This document shows positions 7,583-16,971 of a DNA stretch of 50,862 nt, piece after piece (position 1 is the stretch's first letter; each line of letters opens with the position of its first letter). This DNA comes from Prevotella sp. (GTDB lineage: Bacteria; Bacteroidota; Bacteroidia; Bacteroidales; Bacteroidaceae): positions 1 to 50,862 of the forward strand of contig JAFZAP010000082.1 in the NCBI GenBank assembly GCA_017557185.1, read 5' to 3'. Below the pieces are notes generated by a model, which saw nothing but the letters and a program-made list of their open reading frames with translations, had not been told where the DNA came from and did no database searches. Both the position numbers and the translations under genes were made by a program.

Positions 7583-8932
7583 TCATTTCCCCTTGCGAAA
7601 CAACCCATATTGAACGATTCCCCGCAGCGCGAGATACGTGATGAGGGCAACCCATAACGCGTGGTTACCCCATAGCGGAAACAACAGGAAGTAGAGTCCG
7701 AAGAAAGCTGCCGTAGCCACAGCGCAGGCTATCAGCATTCCTCGTGTTTTAAGCAAACCGATAAAAATGCCGTCGTAGACGAATGCCGCCATCCCTGTCA
7801 ATGGGATAAGTAGCGCCCAAGGCAGATACTGCATTGCTGCTTCCACCACATTTCTTTCATCAGTCAGCAGCCCAAGGAAGCTATGCCCGCCTAAGGCATA
7901 GACAGCCGTAAACAACACGACCATCAGCCAACCCCAACGGAAGAGGTGGCTGACGACGACGAGGAGCGAGGAGTGTGGAGTGTGAAGAGAGGTGTGGGAA
8001 TACTTTCCACAAAGTGCCTCGCCCGCATTAGCAAAGCCGTCCATCACGTAGGAGAAGAGGGTGAAGAACGTCATCAGCAGCGTGTTCACCGACAAGATCA
8101 AATCGCCCTGTCTGGCTCCCGCCGTTGTGAAAAACAAGTTGACGGCAACCAGACAAAGTGTACGAAGGAACAAATCGCGATTGACAGAATTGAAAGAGGA
8201 GAATCCGGAGAGGAGAGAGGAGAGAGAAAACCCTTGAATCCTTGTGCTCCCCTCGCCTTTAGGAGAGGGGCGGGGGGTGAGGCTCCACGCCATCGCCGCC
8301 CCACTCCACTGAGCAATCAACGTGCCCAAAGCAACACCTTCAATCTTCATGCCGAAGCCGAACACCAGCACCAGCGAAGCCAGGATGTTGATGATGTTCT
8401 GCGTAATGGAAACCACCATCGGCGTACGCGTGTCCTGCATACCGATGAACCAGCCCGTCATCACATACAGGCTCAACACCGCTGGCGCGCCCCAAATACA
8501 TATATTAAAATACGTGCGAACAAAAGCCGCCACTTCTGCCGACGGCCCCATCAGCCACAACGACAGCCAGAGCAACGGTATCTGCAACACCAACATGCCT
8601 GCAGCAATCAGCAAGGCAAGGCGAAGATGTCTAAAAAGAATTGTGTAGCATTCTCTCTCCACTTTCCCTTCCCCACTCTCCACCATTCTTCCATACTCCT
8701 GCGCAGCCATTCCGCTGGTGCCCATACGCAGAAAGCCCATGAGCCAATACATCACGTTGAAAATCATCGACCCAACGGCAATAGCTCCAATCATCGTCTC
8801 ATTGCCGATATGGCCTACGATAGTCAAATCGACAAGCCCCAACAGCGGAACCGTCACATTCGTAATAATCGACGGAACAGCCAGCCGCAGTATCTCTTTA
8901 TCCCACTTACTGATTCTCACACGCTCTTTCAT
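7583..8932 (-). CDS. MATE-family multidrug/Na+ antiporter
   Basis: 449 aa, about twelve membrane segments, with the MATE opening KEILRLAVPSIITNVTVPLLGLVDLTIVGHI. It exports organic cations or metabolites in exchange for Na+ or H+. The gene starts 12 nt after the symporter stop, so the two are probably cotranscribed. Four low-complexity segments look like repeat DNA in frame: VESGEGKVERE (~82-92), TPRPSPKGEGS (~217-227, encoded by a palindromic element), FSLSSLLSGFSSF (~235-250) and TSLHTPHSSLL (~313-324). All seem to fall in loops, so the transporter may still work. Confidence 0.9.
   Translation of the reverse strand: MKERVRISKWDKEILRLAVPSIITNVTVPLLGLVDLTIVGHIGNETMIGAIAVGSMIFNVMYWLMGFLRMGTSGMAAQEYGRMVESGEGKVERECYTILFRHLRLALLIAAGMLVLQIPLLWLSLWLMGPSAEVAAFVRTYFNICIWGAPAVLSLYVMTGWFIGMQDTRTPMVVSITQNIINILASLVLVFGFGMKIEGVALGTLIAQWSGAAMAWSLTPRPSPKGEGSTRIQGFSLSSLLSGFSSFNSVNRDLFLRTLCLVAVNLFFTTAGARQGDLILSVNTLLMTFFTLFSYVMDGFANAGEALCGKYSHTSLHTPHSSLLVVVSHLFRWGWLMVVLFTAVYALGGHSFLGLLTDERNVVEAAMQYLPWALLIPLTGMAAFVYDGIFIGLLKTRGMLIACAVATAAFFGLYFLLFPLWGNHALWVALITYLALRGIVQYGLFRKGK
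8247..8285. repeat. Dispersed palindromic element inside the MATE gene
   Basis: Core CTCCCCTCGCCTTTAGGAGA then GGGGCGGGGGGTGAGGC; the inverted arms flank a CCTTTA-type loop. It is read in frame as part of TPRPSPKGEGS. Confidence 0.75.
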
Positions 8933-8944
8933 AGTTTAAGATGC

Positions 8945-10369
8945 TCATCGATGCAGCCACTTCGTGAGCAGGAAACCGACGAGGAAGATGGCGATGGTAC
9001 CAAAGACAATGGCAAGGTATTCGTGGATACCGCTGTTTCCAAGAGATATCCAGGCGATGACGAGAAAACCGCAGACGACACCGATAGCAGCGTCAATGTT
9101 GCGGGCCTTGCGCGAGAGAAATCCCAATAGGAACAGACCGAGCATACCTCCCGAGAAGATGCTGGAGAGCTTCCACCACGAATCGAGGATGCTGTCGACA
9201 TTCACCAATGCCAACGAGATCAGAATGCCCAACGCCCCGATGACAGCGCTGGACAGACGGAGGACGAAGAGTTCGGACTTCCCCCCCAATCTTCTGTAAA
9301 AGTCGCTCAGCACGATGGTGGCACCAGAGGTGATACTCGTCGACACCGTGCTCATGCCTGCAGCAAAGATGCTGGCGACGAGCAATCCCGTCAGGCCTGT
9401 TGGCAGGACGTTGACGATGAAGTAAGGGAACATCTGATCGCCCTTGAGGCCTACCCCCATCCCCTCCCTGAAGGGAAGGGAGGCTTGATAGTAGCTCCAC
9501 AGGGCGGTACCGATCAGAAAGAACACTGCGGAAACGGGAATGAACAAATATCCGCCGAAGAGGGCGGAGAAGCGGGCTTCGCGATCAGACTTGGCGGCAT
9601 GATAGCGCTGCACGTAGTTCTGGTCGATGCCGTAGTTTTGCAGATTGGTGAAGATTCCATAGACCAAGCACACCCAGAACGTGCTTTCGCCAAGCGTGGT
9701 GAGCGAGAACGAGCCTAGCGAGAATTTATCAGCCTCCCACGCCATCCGCAGCGACTCAACGGGGCCTTCGGGATGTGAGAACAACAGAATAAAAAGGCAG
9801 ACAAGCGCTCCGCCAATCATGATGAATCCCTGAATGGCATCGGCCCAGATCACACCCTTCACACCACCCAACATCGAATAAGCGATGATGGCAAGACTGG
9901 TCAGGATGATGACCCAACGGATATCCCATCCCAGCAAAAGATTCATGGGTAAAGCAAGCAGATAGACTATCGTTCCGATACGGGCAACCTGTGTGAGCAG
10001 GTAGCAGGCTGACGCATACCAGCGCGCCCAGAGTCCGAAGCGTTCTTCGAGGAACGAATAGGCCGACACACTCGTCTGCTTTCTATAGAACGGCACAAAC
10101 CAGCGCGCCGCCACCCACGATGCGATGGGAATCGACAGACTGAACACGAATGCATTCCAGTTGCTATCGTACGCCTTGCCGGGATAGCCCAGATAACTGA
10201 TGCTGCTGACATAGGTGGAAAATATCGACATACCCACCACCCAGCCTGGCAGCGAGCGCCCGGCCGAAGTGAAGTCGTCGGCCGTAGCCTTGCGGCTATA
10301 GAACGACGCCCCGAGCAACACGATGCCGCCCGTGAAGACGAAGAAGATGATAAGGTCGATATAGTTCAT
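8945..10369 (-). CDS. Sodium:solute symporter (SSS family)
   Basis: 474 aa, about thirteen membrane segments. It begins with a hydrophobic helix (IDLIIFFVFTGGIVLLGASF) and carries the family stretches GWVVGMSIFSTYVSSISYLG and a later AAGMSTVSTSITSGATI, which matches the Na+-site helix 8 region of SSS proteins. The substrate is unknown; sugars, sialic acid or amino acids are all possible. A palindromic element (9449-9484) is read in frame as SLPFREGMGVGLKG in an apparent loop before DQMFPYFIVNVLP. The downstream MATE gene follows after 12 nt. Confidence 0.9.
   Translation of the reverse strand: MNYIDLIIFFVFTGGIVLLGASFYSRKATADDFTSAGRSLPGWVVGMSIFSTYVSSISYLGYPGKAYDSNWNAFVFSLSIPIASWVAARWFVPFYRKQTSVSAYSFLEERFGLWARWYASACYLLTQVARIGTIVYLLALPMNLLLGWDIRWVIILTSLAIIAYSMLGGVKGVIWADAIQGFIMIGGALVCLFILLFSHPEGPVESLRMAWEADKFSLGSFSLTTLGESTFWVCLVYGIFTNLQNYGIDQNYVQRYHAAKSDREARFSALFGGYLFIPVSAVFFLIGTALWSYYQASLPFREGMGVGLKGDQMFPYFIVNVLPTGLTGLLVASIFAAGMSTVSTSITSGATIVLSDFYRRLGGKSELFVLRLSSAVIGALGILISLALVNVDSILDSWWKLSSIFSGGMLGLFLLGFLSRKARNIDAAIGVVCGFLVIAWISLGNSGIHEYLAIVFGTIAIFLVGFLLTKWLHR
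9449..9484. repeat. Dispersed palindromic element inside the symporter gene
   Basis: GCCTACCCCCATCCCCTCCC followed by TGAAGGGAAGGGAGGC, the same architecture as the other copies, translated in frame in a loop of the symporter. Confidence 0.7.
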
Positions 10370-10374
10370 AATAG

Positions 10375-10407
10375 AAGCCTACCCCAACCCCTCCCTAGGG
10401 AGGGGCT
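10375..10407. repeat. Dispersed palindromic element between ABC exporter and symporter genes
   Basis: AAGCCTACCCCAACCCCTCC followed by CTAGGGAGGGGCT, lying 5 nt past the ABC gene stop. The hairpin could also act as a terminator or mRNA stabiliser on the minus strand. Confidence 0.75.
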
Positions 10408-10411
10408 ATTG

Positions 10412-12280
10412 TTAACTTAATAGCGACGTGTCACCGGTATAGAGTTGATAGTACTTGCCCCGCAGATGGATAAGTTCATCGTGCGAGCCGTGCTCGATGA
10501 TACGCCCGTGGTCAAGCACAATGATCTGGTCGGCATTGCGAACGGTGGAGAGTCGGTGGGCGATGACGAACGTGGTGCGACCACGCATGATGCTATCCAT
10601 ACCTCGCTGCACAAGCTGCTCCGTGTGAGTATCGATAGAGCTCGTGGCCTCGTCGAGGATGAGCACAGGCGGATTGGCGACAGCAGCACGCGCGATGGCC
10701 AACAGTTGGCGCTCACCCTGCGAGAGATTACCTCCATCGCCGCTGAGCATCGTGTGATAACCGTCGGCAAGACGCAGGATGAAGTCGTCGGCGCCTACCA
10801 GACGTGCTGCCTCGCGGCACTCTTCATCGGTTGCATCAAGACGCCCATAGCGAATGTTGTCAAGAACGGTAGCCGTGAAGAGATGCGTCTCCTGCAGCAC
10901 GATGCTCATCGAGTGGCGCAAGGCGTCGAGCCGGATTTCGTTGACGGGAATACCGTCATAAAGCAACTTGCCTTCACCCACATTGTAGAAGCGGTTGATG
11001 AGGTTGATGATGGTGGTCTTGCCAGCACCCGTGCCTCCCACGAAGGCAATCTTCTGACCAGGCATCGTATTGATGTTGATATCGTAGAGTACCTGCTTCT
11101 CGGGCAGATAGCCAAAGTCGACATGCTGGAAATCGACATCGCCTTGCACGGGAGTTCCATTGCTCCACTTTCCGTCTATCACTTCACACTCTCCATTGTC
11201 CTCCTCAGGTTCTGCATCCATGAGTTTGAAGACGCGCTCGGCACCGACAAGGGCGTTCAGCACGGAGTTGATTTGCTGCGAAACATGACTGATAGGCTGT
11301 GTGAAACTCTTGTTCAACTGCAGGAAGGCAACAATCGTTCCGAGAGAAATCGTGAACTGCCAACTACTAATATGGAAGTTCCCCAAAGCAATCGTGGCAC
11401 CCACAACAGCAATGAGCACATAGCCCAGCTGTCCCAGGTTTCCGTTGACCGGCATCACGATGCTGGCGATGCGGTTGGCGTTGCAGGCCGACGACCGCAG
11501 CTGTTCGTTGATCTGCTCGAAGTCCCTGATGGACTGTTCCTCGTGGCAGAACGTCTTCACCACCTTCTGACCCGTCATCATCTCCTCGATGAAGCCGTTG
11601 ACGCCCGCCAGCGACTCCTGCTGTGTGCGGAAATAGCCGCGCGACCACTTGCCGAGCCGAGTCGTAGCAATCGACATCAGAACGGCAATCACAATACTGA
11701 CGAAGGTCAGCGGGATGCTCAGGACAATCATCGAGGTGAACGTGACAACGATGGTAATCAACGAGTTGAACACCTGTGCCATACTTGTGGAGATAACCTG
11801 TCGCAGCGAATCCACGTCGTTGGTGTAGGTCGACATCATCTCGCCGTGCGAACGGGAGTCGAAGTAGCTCAGCGGCAGACGCTCCATTCGCTCGAAGAGC
11901 TGTTTGCGCAGCCGCAACTGCGTGCCCTGCGAGACGTAGATCATCAGTCGGTTGTAGGTGTAGGAACAGATAACTCCCAGCAACAGGATGAGTCCGAGTT
12001 TGAAGAGTGCCTGCAGGAGCGAACTGTATTCAGGATTGCTCACCTGCGTCAGCGGCACTACATAGTCATCGATGAGCGTACGTGTGAACAGCGTGGAAGC
12101 CAGCGAGGTCACCGACGAAATGGCGATGCACACCAGCACGGTGAACACCATCCATTTGTAGTGTTTCATCACCAAGCGAAACAGTCGCATGAGCGTCGAC
12201 CGCTGTTGCTTGTCTATCTTCTGGAAGCCTGCCTGAGGGCGAGGGCCGCCTGGGTTTCTATTGAAATTGGGTTGGCGCAT
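10412..12280 (-). CDS. ABC exporter half-transporter, catalytically complete partner
   Basis: 622 aa from ATG 12280; an upstream in-frame TTG at 12289 overlaps the preceding gene and is less likely. The first ~45 residues are polar, then six membrane helices (about 50-350), then the nucleotide-binding domain: Walker A GGTGAGKTTI near 413, signature LSQGERQ near 525, Walker B VLILDEATSS with the catalytic Glu, and H-loop IAHRLSTV. It starts 5 nt after the stop of the sister gene, and a TGATAGT repeat abuts the ATG. With the sister it should form a heterodimeric exporter for drugs, lipids or peptides. Confidence 0.92.
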   Translation of the reverse strand: MRQPNFNRNPGGPRPQAGFQKIDKQQRSTLMRLFRLVMKHYKWMVFTVLVCIAISSVTSLASTLFTRTLIDDYVVPLTQVSNPEYSSLLQALFKLGLILLLGVICSYTYNRLMIYVSQGTQLRLRKQLFERMERLPLSYFDSRSHGEMMSTYTNDVDSLRQVISTSMAQVFNSLITIVVTFTSMIVLSIPLTFVSIVIAVLMSIATTRLGKWSRGYFRTQQESLAGVNGFIEEMMTGQKVVKTFCHEEQSIRDFEQINEQLRSSACNANRIASIVMPVNGNLGQLGYVLIAVVGATIALGNFHISSWQFTISLGTIVAFLQLNKSFTQPISHVSQQINSVLNALVGAERVFKLMDAEPEEDNGECEVIDGKWSNGTPVQGDVDFQHVDFGYLPEKQVLYDININTMPGQKIAFVGGTGAGKTTIINLINRFYNVGEGKLLYDGIPVNEIRLDALRHSMSIVLQETHLFTATVLDNIRYGRLDATDEECREAARLVGADDFILRLADGYHTMLSGDGGNLSQGERQLLAIARAAVANPPVLILDEATSSIDTHTEQLVQRGMDSIMRGRTTFVIAHRLSTVRNADQIIVLDHGRIIEHGSHDELIHLRGKYYQLYTGDTSLLS

Positions 12281-12285
12281 AACTA

Positions 12286-14070
12286 TCAACTATCAACTTT
12301 ATCAAAATCTCCCGAGCCGAGGCTCTGCAGTTCGTTCACCTCACGATAGAACTGGTTGTCGGCAAGCAGGTGTTCATGGGTGTCGAAGCCCGTCACGTGT
12401 CCGCCCTCCAGGACAAGGATTCTGTCGCAATGCTGCACAGAGGAGATGCGCTGTGCGATGATGAGCTTCGTCATCTCAGGCAGCTGCGTACGGAAAGCCA
12501 ACTGAATCTTACGATCGGTATCGGTGTCGCAGGCGGAAGTAGAGTCGTCGAGGATGAGAATTTTCGGCTTACGCAGCAGGGCGCGGGCGATACAGAGTCG
12601 CTGCTTCTGTCCGCCGCTCACATTGGTTCCGCCTTGCTCGATGCGGGTGTCGTAGCCATTTGTCATCTCCATGATAAACTCATCGGCCTGCGCCATACGG
12701 CATGCTTCGCGGCACTCCTCGAGCGTGGCATCAGCATTTCCCCAACGCAGGTTGTCGAGGATGGAACCTGTGAACAGCGTGTTCTGCTGCAAGACTACCG
12801 ACACCGCTGAGCGCAACGTCTTCAGGTCGTAGTCCTTCACATTGCGGCCGCCCACCAGCACTTCGCCCTTTCCAACGTCATAGAGTCGGCTCACCAGGCT
12901 CACCATCGTCGACTTACCCGAACCGGTTCCGCCAATCACGCCAATCGTCTCGCCTGAGGCGATGCTGAAGGTTACGTTGTAGAGAGCTGAGCGGCGGGAG
13001 GAAGCCTCACCCCGACCCTCTCCTAAAGGAGAGGGAGAAGCGGCATTATAGTCGAACCTCACTTCGCGGAACTCCAGGCTGCCGTCAGCAACCTCCATCA
13101 AGGGATTCTCAGGATTCACGATGTCGGGCTGCTCGTTGATGACTTCGGTGACGCGCTTCGCCGAAGCGGCACTCTGCGTGAGCATCACGAAGATCATCGA
13201 AAGCATCATCAGCGCCTGCAGGATCGACATCACATAGGTGAAGAGCGACGTCAGCTCACCCGTAGTGAGCGTACCGCCCACGATGAAGTGGGCACCCCAC
13301 CACGAGAGGGCGATCATACAGCCGTAGACCACCATATTCATCACAGGATGGTTGAGCGCCATCAGGCTCTCCGCGCGTACATATAACTTATATAAGCCTT
13401 CGGCAGCACGCGCGAACTTCTCGTTCTCGAACTTCTCGCGCACGAACGCTTTCACTACACGTATGCCGGCGATATTCTCACCTACGCTCTCGTTCAGCGC
13501 ATCATATTTCTCGAATACCTGCTGGAACAGGCGCGACACGCGCGAGATAATCTGCCACAACGACACCGAGAGAACTACCATCGCCACGATGAAGATCAAC
13601 GAGAGGCGGGGATCGATGACCAGACACATCACCACGCTGAGCACCAGGCGGAACGGCGCACGAACCGTCACGCGCAGAATCTGCTGGAATGCCTGCTGCA
13701 GGTTCTGCACATCGGTGGTCATACGCGTCACCAGGCCCGCCGTCGAATACTTGTCGATGTCGCTAAATGCAAACGTCTGGATGTTCTTATACATCGCCGA
13801 GCGGAGGTTGGCGGCAAAGCCTGTCGAAGCCACAGCCGACGAGCGGCCTGCCAGGATGCCCAGCACCAGACTGATGAAAGCCATCACCAGCATCAGCCCT
13901 CCATAGCGGTACACCTCGCCGATGTTCCCGGCATTGATGCCTTTGTCGATGAGCGATGCCGTCACCCAGGGGATGAGCACATCCATCACCACCTCCAGCG
14001 CTGTCAGCACAGGTGTCATCACCGCCGCCCACTTGTATTGTCCTATTTGTCGATAAAGAGTCTTGAGCAT
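12286..14070 (-). CDS. ABC exporter half-transporter with degenerate ATP site
   Basis: 594 aa, six membrane helices, then an NBD with Walker A GGTGSGKSTMV near 382, signature VSGGQKQR near 483 and Walker B ILILDDSTSA near 505. The catalytic Glu is replaced by Asp and the H-loop reads IAQRISSV, with Gln for the switch His. Both changes are typical of the degenerate subunit in heterodimeric exporters of the BmrCD/TM287-288 type. A palindromic element (13002-13037) is read in frame as SPSPLGEGRGEAS at the start of the NBD, between the first two strands. The partner gene follows after 5 nt. Confidence 0.92.
   Translation of the reverse strand: MLKTLYRQIGQYKWAAVMTPVLTALEVVMDVLIPWVTASLIDKGINAGNIGEVYRYGGLMLVMAFISLVLGILAGRSSAVASTGFAANLRSAMYKNIQTFAFSDIDKYSTAGLVTRMTTDVQNLQQAFQQILRVTVRAPFRLVLSVVMCLVIDPRLSLIFIVAMVVLSVSLWQIISRVSRLFQQVFEKYDALNESVGENIAGIRVVKAFVREKFENEKFARAAEGLYKLYVRAESLMALNHPVMNMVVYGCMIALSWWGAHFIVGGTLTTGELTSLFTYVMSILQALMMLSMIFVMLTQSAASAKRVTEVINEQPDIVNPENPLMEVADGSLEFREVRFDYNAASPSPLGEGRGEASSRRSALYNVTFSIASGETIGVIGGTGSGKSTMVSLVSRLYDVGKGEVLVGGRNVKDYDLKTLRSAVSVVLQQNTLFTGSILDNLRWGNADATLEECREACRMAQADEFIMEMTNGYDTRIEQGGTNVSGGQKQRLCIARALLRKPKILILDDSTSACDTDTDRKIQLAFRTQLPEMTKLIIAQRISSVQHCDRILVLEGGHVTGFDTHEHLLADNQFYREVNELQSLGSGDFDKVDS
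13002..13037. repeat. Dispersed palindromic element inside the ABC exporter gene
   Basis: AAGCCTCACCCCGACCCTCT then CCTAAAGGAGAGGGAG. It is the best match to the family core and adds about 12 in-frame residues to the NBD. Confidence 0.8.
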
Positions 14071-14139
14071 AGATGCAGTATATAAGTTTCTAGTTGTTCG
14101 TCGAAAAGTTCAAGTTTCAAATGCAAAAATACAAAAAAG

Positions 14140-14253
14140 GCCTCACCCCAGCCCTCTCCGAAAGGAGAGGGAGACGACTTACTTCAGTCATCATTTCCCA
14201 AACATGTGGAACCTTTCTTCTCTCTCCCCCTTGGGGAGAGTCGGAGTGGGGCT
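14140..14253. repeat. Two inverted palindromic elements between trpS and the ABC genes
   Basis: The first copy (14140-14173, GCCTCACCCCAGCCCTCTCC... then GAAAGGAGAGGGAG) and a second, inverted copy (14221-14253, TCTCTCCCCCTTGGGGAGAG then TCGGAGTGGGGC) lie in the 267-bp gap between the two genes. Transcripts could fold each, or pair one with the other. Confidence 0.75.
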
Positions 14254-14337
14254 AAAAGATGGGGGCACTCGAAAGGAAGTGCCTCCATCTGTATTCGTAC
14301 GAAGCGAATTAAGATTACTTCGAGAAGCGATTTGTGA

Positions 14338-15420
14338 TTACTTCGTGAAGCGTTCCACCTGCTGGCGGATAAGCTCGGTGTCGTTGAAGTAGTCGATGCG
14401 CATCGCCTTGCGCACCTCGTCCATCGTCTGAGCAGCCGTCTCGCGAGCCTTATCGGTACCCTTGCGCAGGATGTTGTAGATCTCGGGGATGTCCTGCTCC
14501 AGCTCATGACGACGCACGCGCATCGGCTCGAGGAACTTGTTGAGCACCTGGTTGAGGAACTTCTTGCACTTCATATCGCCCAGTCCACCGCGACGATAGT
14601 GGTCCTTCAGCTCGTCGAGGTTCTGGTATTCGGGCCAGAACTCAGCAAAGTCGGCATCGGTCGAGAAGGCGTCAAGGTAGGTGAACACAGCGTTTCCTTC
14701 CACATGACCCGGGTCGCTGACGTTCAGATGCGTGGGGTCGGTGTACATCGAGCGCACCTTCTGCCACACCTCGTCGGCAGAATCGCTGAGGTAGATGCAG
14801 TTACCGAGCGACTTCGACATCTTCTCCTTACCATCGGTGCCAGGCAAACGGCGTGCTGTGAGGTTCTCGGGCAACATGATCTCCGGCTCAACGAGCACGG
14901 GGGCGTAGGTCTGGTTGAAGCGGCGAACGAGCTCGCGCGTCACCTCGATCATAGGCTCCTGATCCTCGCCTACAGGCACAGTCGTCGACTTGAACAGCGT
15001 GATGTCGGCAGCCTGCGAAACGGGATAGCAGAAGAATCCCAACGGGATGTTTGCCTCGAAGTTTCGCATCTTGATTTCCGTCTTCACCGTCGGATTGCGC
15101 TGTACGCGGCTCACGGTGATGAGATTCATCAGATATGTGGTGAGTTCAGCGAGCTCGGGGATATGACTCTGGATGAAGAGCGTGCACTTCTCGGGATCAA
15201 GACCTGCAGCCATCCAGTCGAGAGCGACATCAGCGATGCTCTGACGCAGTTTCTCGGGGTTATCTGCATTGTCGGTGAGGGCCTGAACATCGGCCATAAA
15301 CACAAACATTTTTTCATAGCCGCCGGCGTTTTGCAGTTCAACGCGACGGCGCAGCGAGCCGATATAATGGCCCAGGTGGAGCTTTCCTGTGGGGCGATCT
15401 CCTGTAAGAATTACTTTCAT
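14338..15420 (-). CDS. trpS: Tryptophanyl-tRNA synthetase
   Basis: 360 aa class I aminoacyl-tRNA synthetase that charges tRNA-Trp. The HIGH-like motif is HLGH at residues 15-18 ([14 protein letters not shown]) and KMSKS lies near residue 200 ([11 protein letters not shown]). The middle contains the family stretch [20 protein letters not shown]. The length is normal for the long-insert bacterial form. The gene lies downstream of the actin/tubulin cassette on the same strand, with a 64-nt gap filled by short GAACTTTT-type repeats; a functional link is not implied. Confidence 0.96.
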   Translation of the reverse strand: MKVILTGDRPTGKLHLGHYIGSLRRRVELQNAGGYEKMFVFMADVQALTDNADNPEKLRQSIADVALDWMAAGLDPEKCTLFIQSHIPELAELTTYLMNLITVSRVQRNPTVKTEIKMRNFEANIPLGFFCYPVSQAADITLFKSTTVPVGEDQEPMIEVTRELVRRFNQTYAPVLVEPEIMLPENLTARRLPGTDGKEKMSKSLGNCIYLSDSADEVWQKVRSMYTDPTHLNVSDPGHVEGNAVFTYLDAFSTDADFAEFWPEYQNLDELKDHYRRGGLGDMKCKKFLNQVLNKFLEPMRVRRHELEQDIPEIYNILRKGTDKARETAAQTMDEVRKAMRIDYFNDTELIRQQVERFTK

Positions 15421-15484
15421 TTTATTATGTTGTTTAGTTTCTTTTCAAAACTTGAACTTTTGAACCTTGAACTTTTGAACTCTC

Positions 15485-16258
15485 CTATTGCTTCTCCATC
15501 AGCATACCTTCACCGGCATCGATGCGCTTGCGCTTCATGTCGAGGTGGCGTTTTGCAAGTTCGCCGTCGCCGAAGTCACAATAGAGCGTACCTTGTCTAT
15601 AGTAGAACGTACCGCGACTGATTTCGCCTCCCGACTCTTCAGCAATCTTGTTACCGTGAATGGTGATCGTAATCACACCATAGTCGGTCTCCACACGCCA
15701 CGCTCCTTCGAGCCAGTCGGGAATAGGCTCCGGGTGAATCTCGACGAACTCATCGACATCGCGCACCACAGCCTCGTCGCCAAACTCGTTGAGCGATTCC
15801 TTCACGCCTTCCTCGAGCATCGCCTGCTTGTAGGAGCGGTCGCCGAAACAATTCCTTACGGCAAACACCAGAGCGATGAACGCGAGCAGGAAGACGATCA
15901 GGCAGTTGCGCAGACAGCCGCGCCGACTCCTCCCTTGAGGCTTTCCAGCGGGAATGGTATGCTTGATCCACTGCGACGACGCGTCGCCTTTCACAGCGTT
16001 CTCGCCCATTGGCACACCCGCTGCCGGGCGCTCGGCATACTGTTCCTCCTCCTGCGGATGAACGGCCGCCGCTCTTTCCAGGCGGTTCTCGATGTCGCCG
16101 ATCTCCTGCGCTGCCGGCGCCTGAGGAGCGAGGTCGTCGTCGGTGATGGTATGTGTGAACGGGGTTCCGCAGCGCGGACAGACGCAGGCTACCTCGGTGA
16201 TGCCGGGAGCAACCTCTGTGGCATAGCGGAAACGACATTTAGGGCATTTTACTTCCAT
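15485..16258 (-). CDS. Zinc-ribbon single-span membrane protein of the actin/tubulin cassette
   Basis: 257 aa. A zinc ribbon opens the protein (CPKC at 4-7, CPRC near 29, MJ0042-like), followed by a polar linker, a membrane helix around 118-136 (LIVFLLAFIALVFAV) and a C-terminal domain of about 110 residues with an 'EGAWRVETDYGVITITIHG' beta segment that resembles a small lipocalin-like or lipid/ligand sensor fold. The zinc ribbon should be cytoplasmic and the C-terminal domain periplasmic. The ATG lies 1 nt after the stop of the coiled-coil gene, so translation is probably coupled. I do not recognise a named family. Confidence 0.8.
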   Translation of the reverse strand: MEVKCPKCRFRYATEVAPGITEVACVCPRCGTPFTHTITDDDLAPQAPAAQEIGDIENRLERAAAVHPQEEEQYAERPAAGVPMGENAVKGDASSQWIKHTIPAGKPQGRSRRGCLRNCLIVFLLAFIALVFAVRNCFGDRSYKQAMLEEGVKESLNEFGDEAVVRDVDEFVEIHPEPIPDWLEGAWRVETDYGVITITIHGNKIAEESGGEISRGTFYYRQGTLYCDFGDGELAKRHLDMKRKRIDAGEGMLMEKQ

Positions 16259-16259
16259 A

Positions 16260-16943
16260 TCATTCGAATCTTACAACTGCCTTGCGGACCACCCTCCAAG
16301 CCCCGCCCTCGCGGGTGGCTGTGCCCTCCTCTTCGGTAATGATGTGACGGGGCTGCATATAGGTGTTTCCGCTGACCTTACACGCGGGTTTCACAAACGT
16401 CGAGACACTGATCATAGCCGTTGCGATAGCGTCAGGCGTGTCGAGCAGGATGAACGTGCCGTTCAGGCCGTCGCTGGTGGTGAGCTGATAGACGCTCTTA
16501 CCGATCTGCTCGCGCTCCGAAGCCTGCAGGAACAAGCCGTCGGGCGTGGGAGCAGGGAGGTAGTAGACGCTGGACGTGCGCACATTGACCACAGTGCCAC
16601 CTACGACAGGTTCGCCGAAGGGTGCGGGGTCGCAGTTGATGCCGACGGGCTCGTCGTCCTCCATCATGCCGAAGGAAACGGTAACATGTGGGTCAATGGG
16701 TTGGTCGTCGCGCGAGTCAGCGGGCTGGTCGACGGGCTGGTCGACAGGCGGTGTCGCGGTGGCGTCGTCCATCTGCGCCGATGCGGCCTTGTTGCGCCGC
16801 GTGACGAATTCCTCCTCCAAGTCGCGGAGGCGTGCGTCGAGGCGGCGACACTTGCGCTCGAGGTGCTCGAGTCGCTGGAACAGTTCCTTCAGGTCCTGGG
16901 GAGAGAAGGCGTCGTTGTCACTCTTACTATTGAATAGTCCCAT
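16260..16943 (-). CDS. Coiled-coil protein of the actin/tubulin cassette, unknown function
   Basis: 227 aa from ATG 16943 (MGLFNSKSDNDAF). An earlier in-frame start at 17093 would overlap the actin-like gene by 120 nt and give a low-complexity extension, so I reject it. Residues ~12-50 are a charged heptad coiled coil (LKELFQRLEHLERKCRRLDA). A polar Asp/Gln-rich linker (DQPVDQPADSRDDQPIDPH) follows, then a beta-rich C-terminal domain (about 105-227). There is no signal peptide or membrane helix. It lies 28 nt after the actin-like gene and is tightly coupled to the zinc-ribbon gene. It may be an adaptor between the two; I know no matching family. Confidence 0.8.
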   Translation of the reverse strand: MGLFNSKSDNDAFSPQDLKELFQRLEHLERKCRRLDARLRDLEEEFVTRRNKAASAQMDDATATPPVDQPVDQPADSRDDQPIDPHVTVSFGMMEDDEPVGINCDPAPFGEPVVGGTVVNVRTSSVYYLPAPTPDGLFLQASEREQIGKSVYQLTTSDGLNGTFILLDTPDAIATAMISVSTFVKPACKVSGNTYMQPRHIITEEEGTATREGGAWRVVRKAVVRFE

Positions 16944-16971
16944 TATTGATTGAGATTGGTTCAGAATGGTT

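Noticed and set aside
15485-16258. Zinc-ribbon protein as a transcription factor
   Set aside because: It has a membrane helix and lies in a cassette with cytoskeletal-type proteins; the ribbon alone does not support DNA binding.
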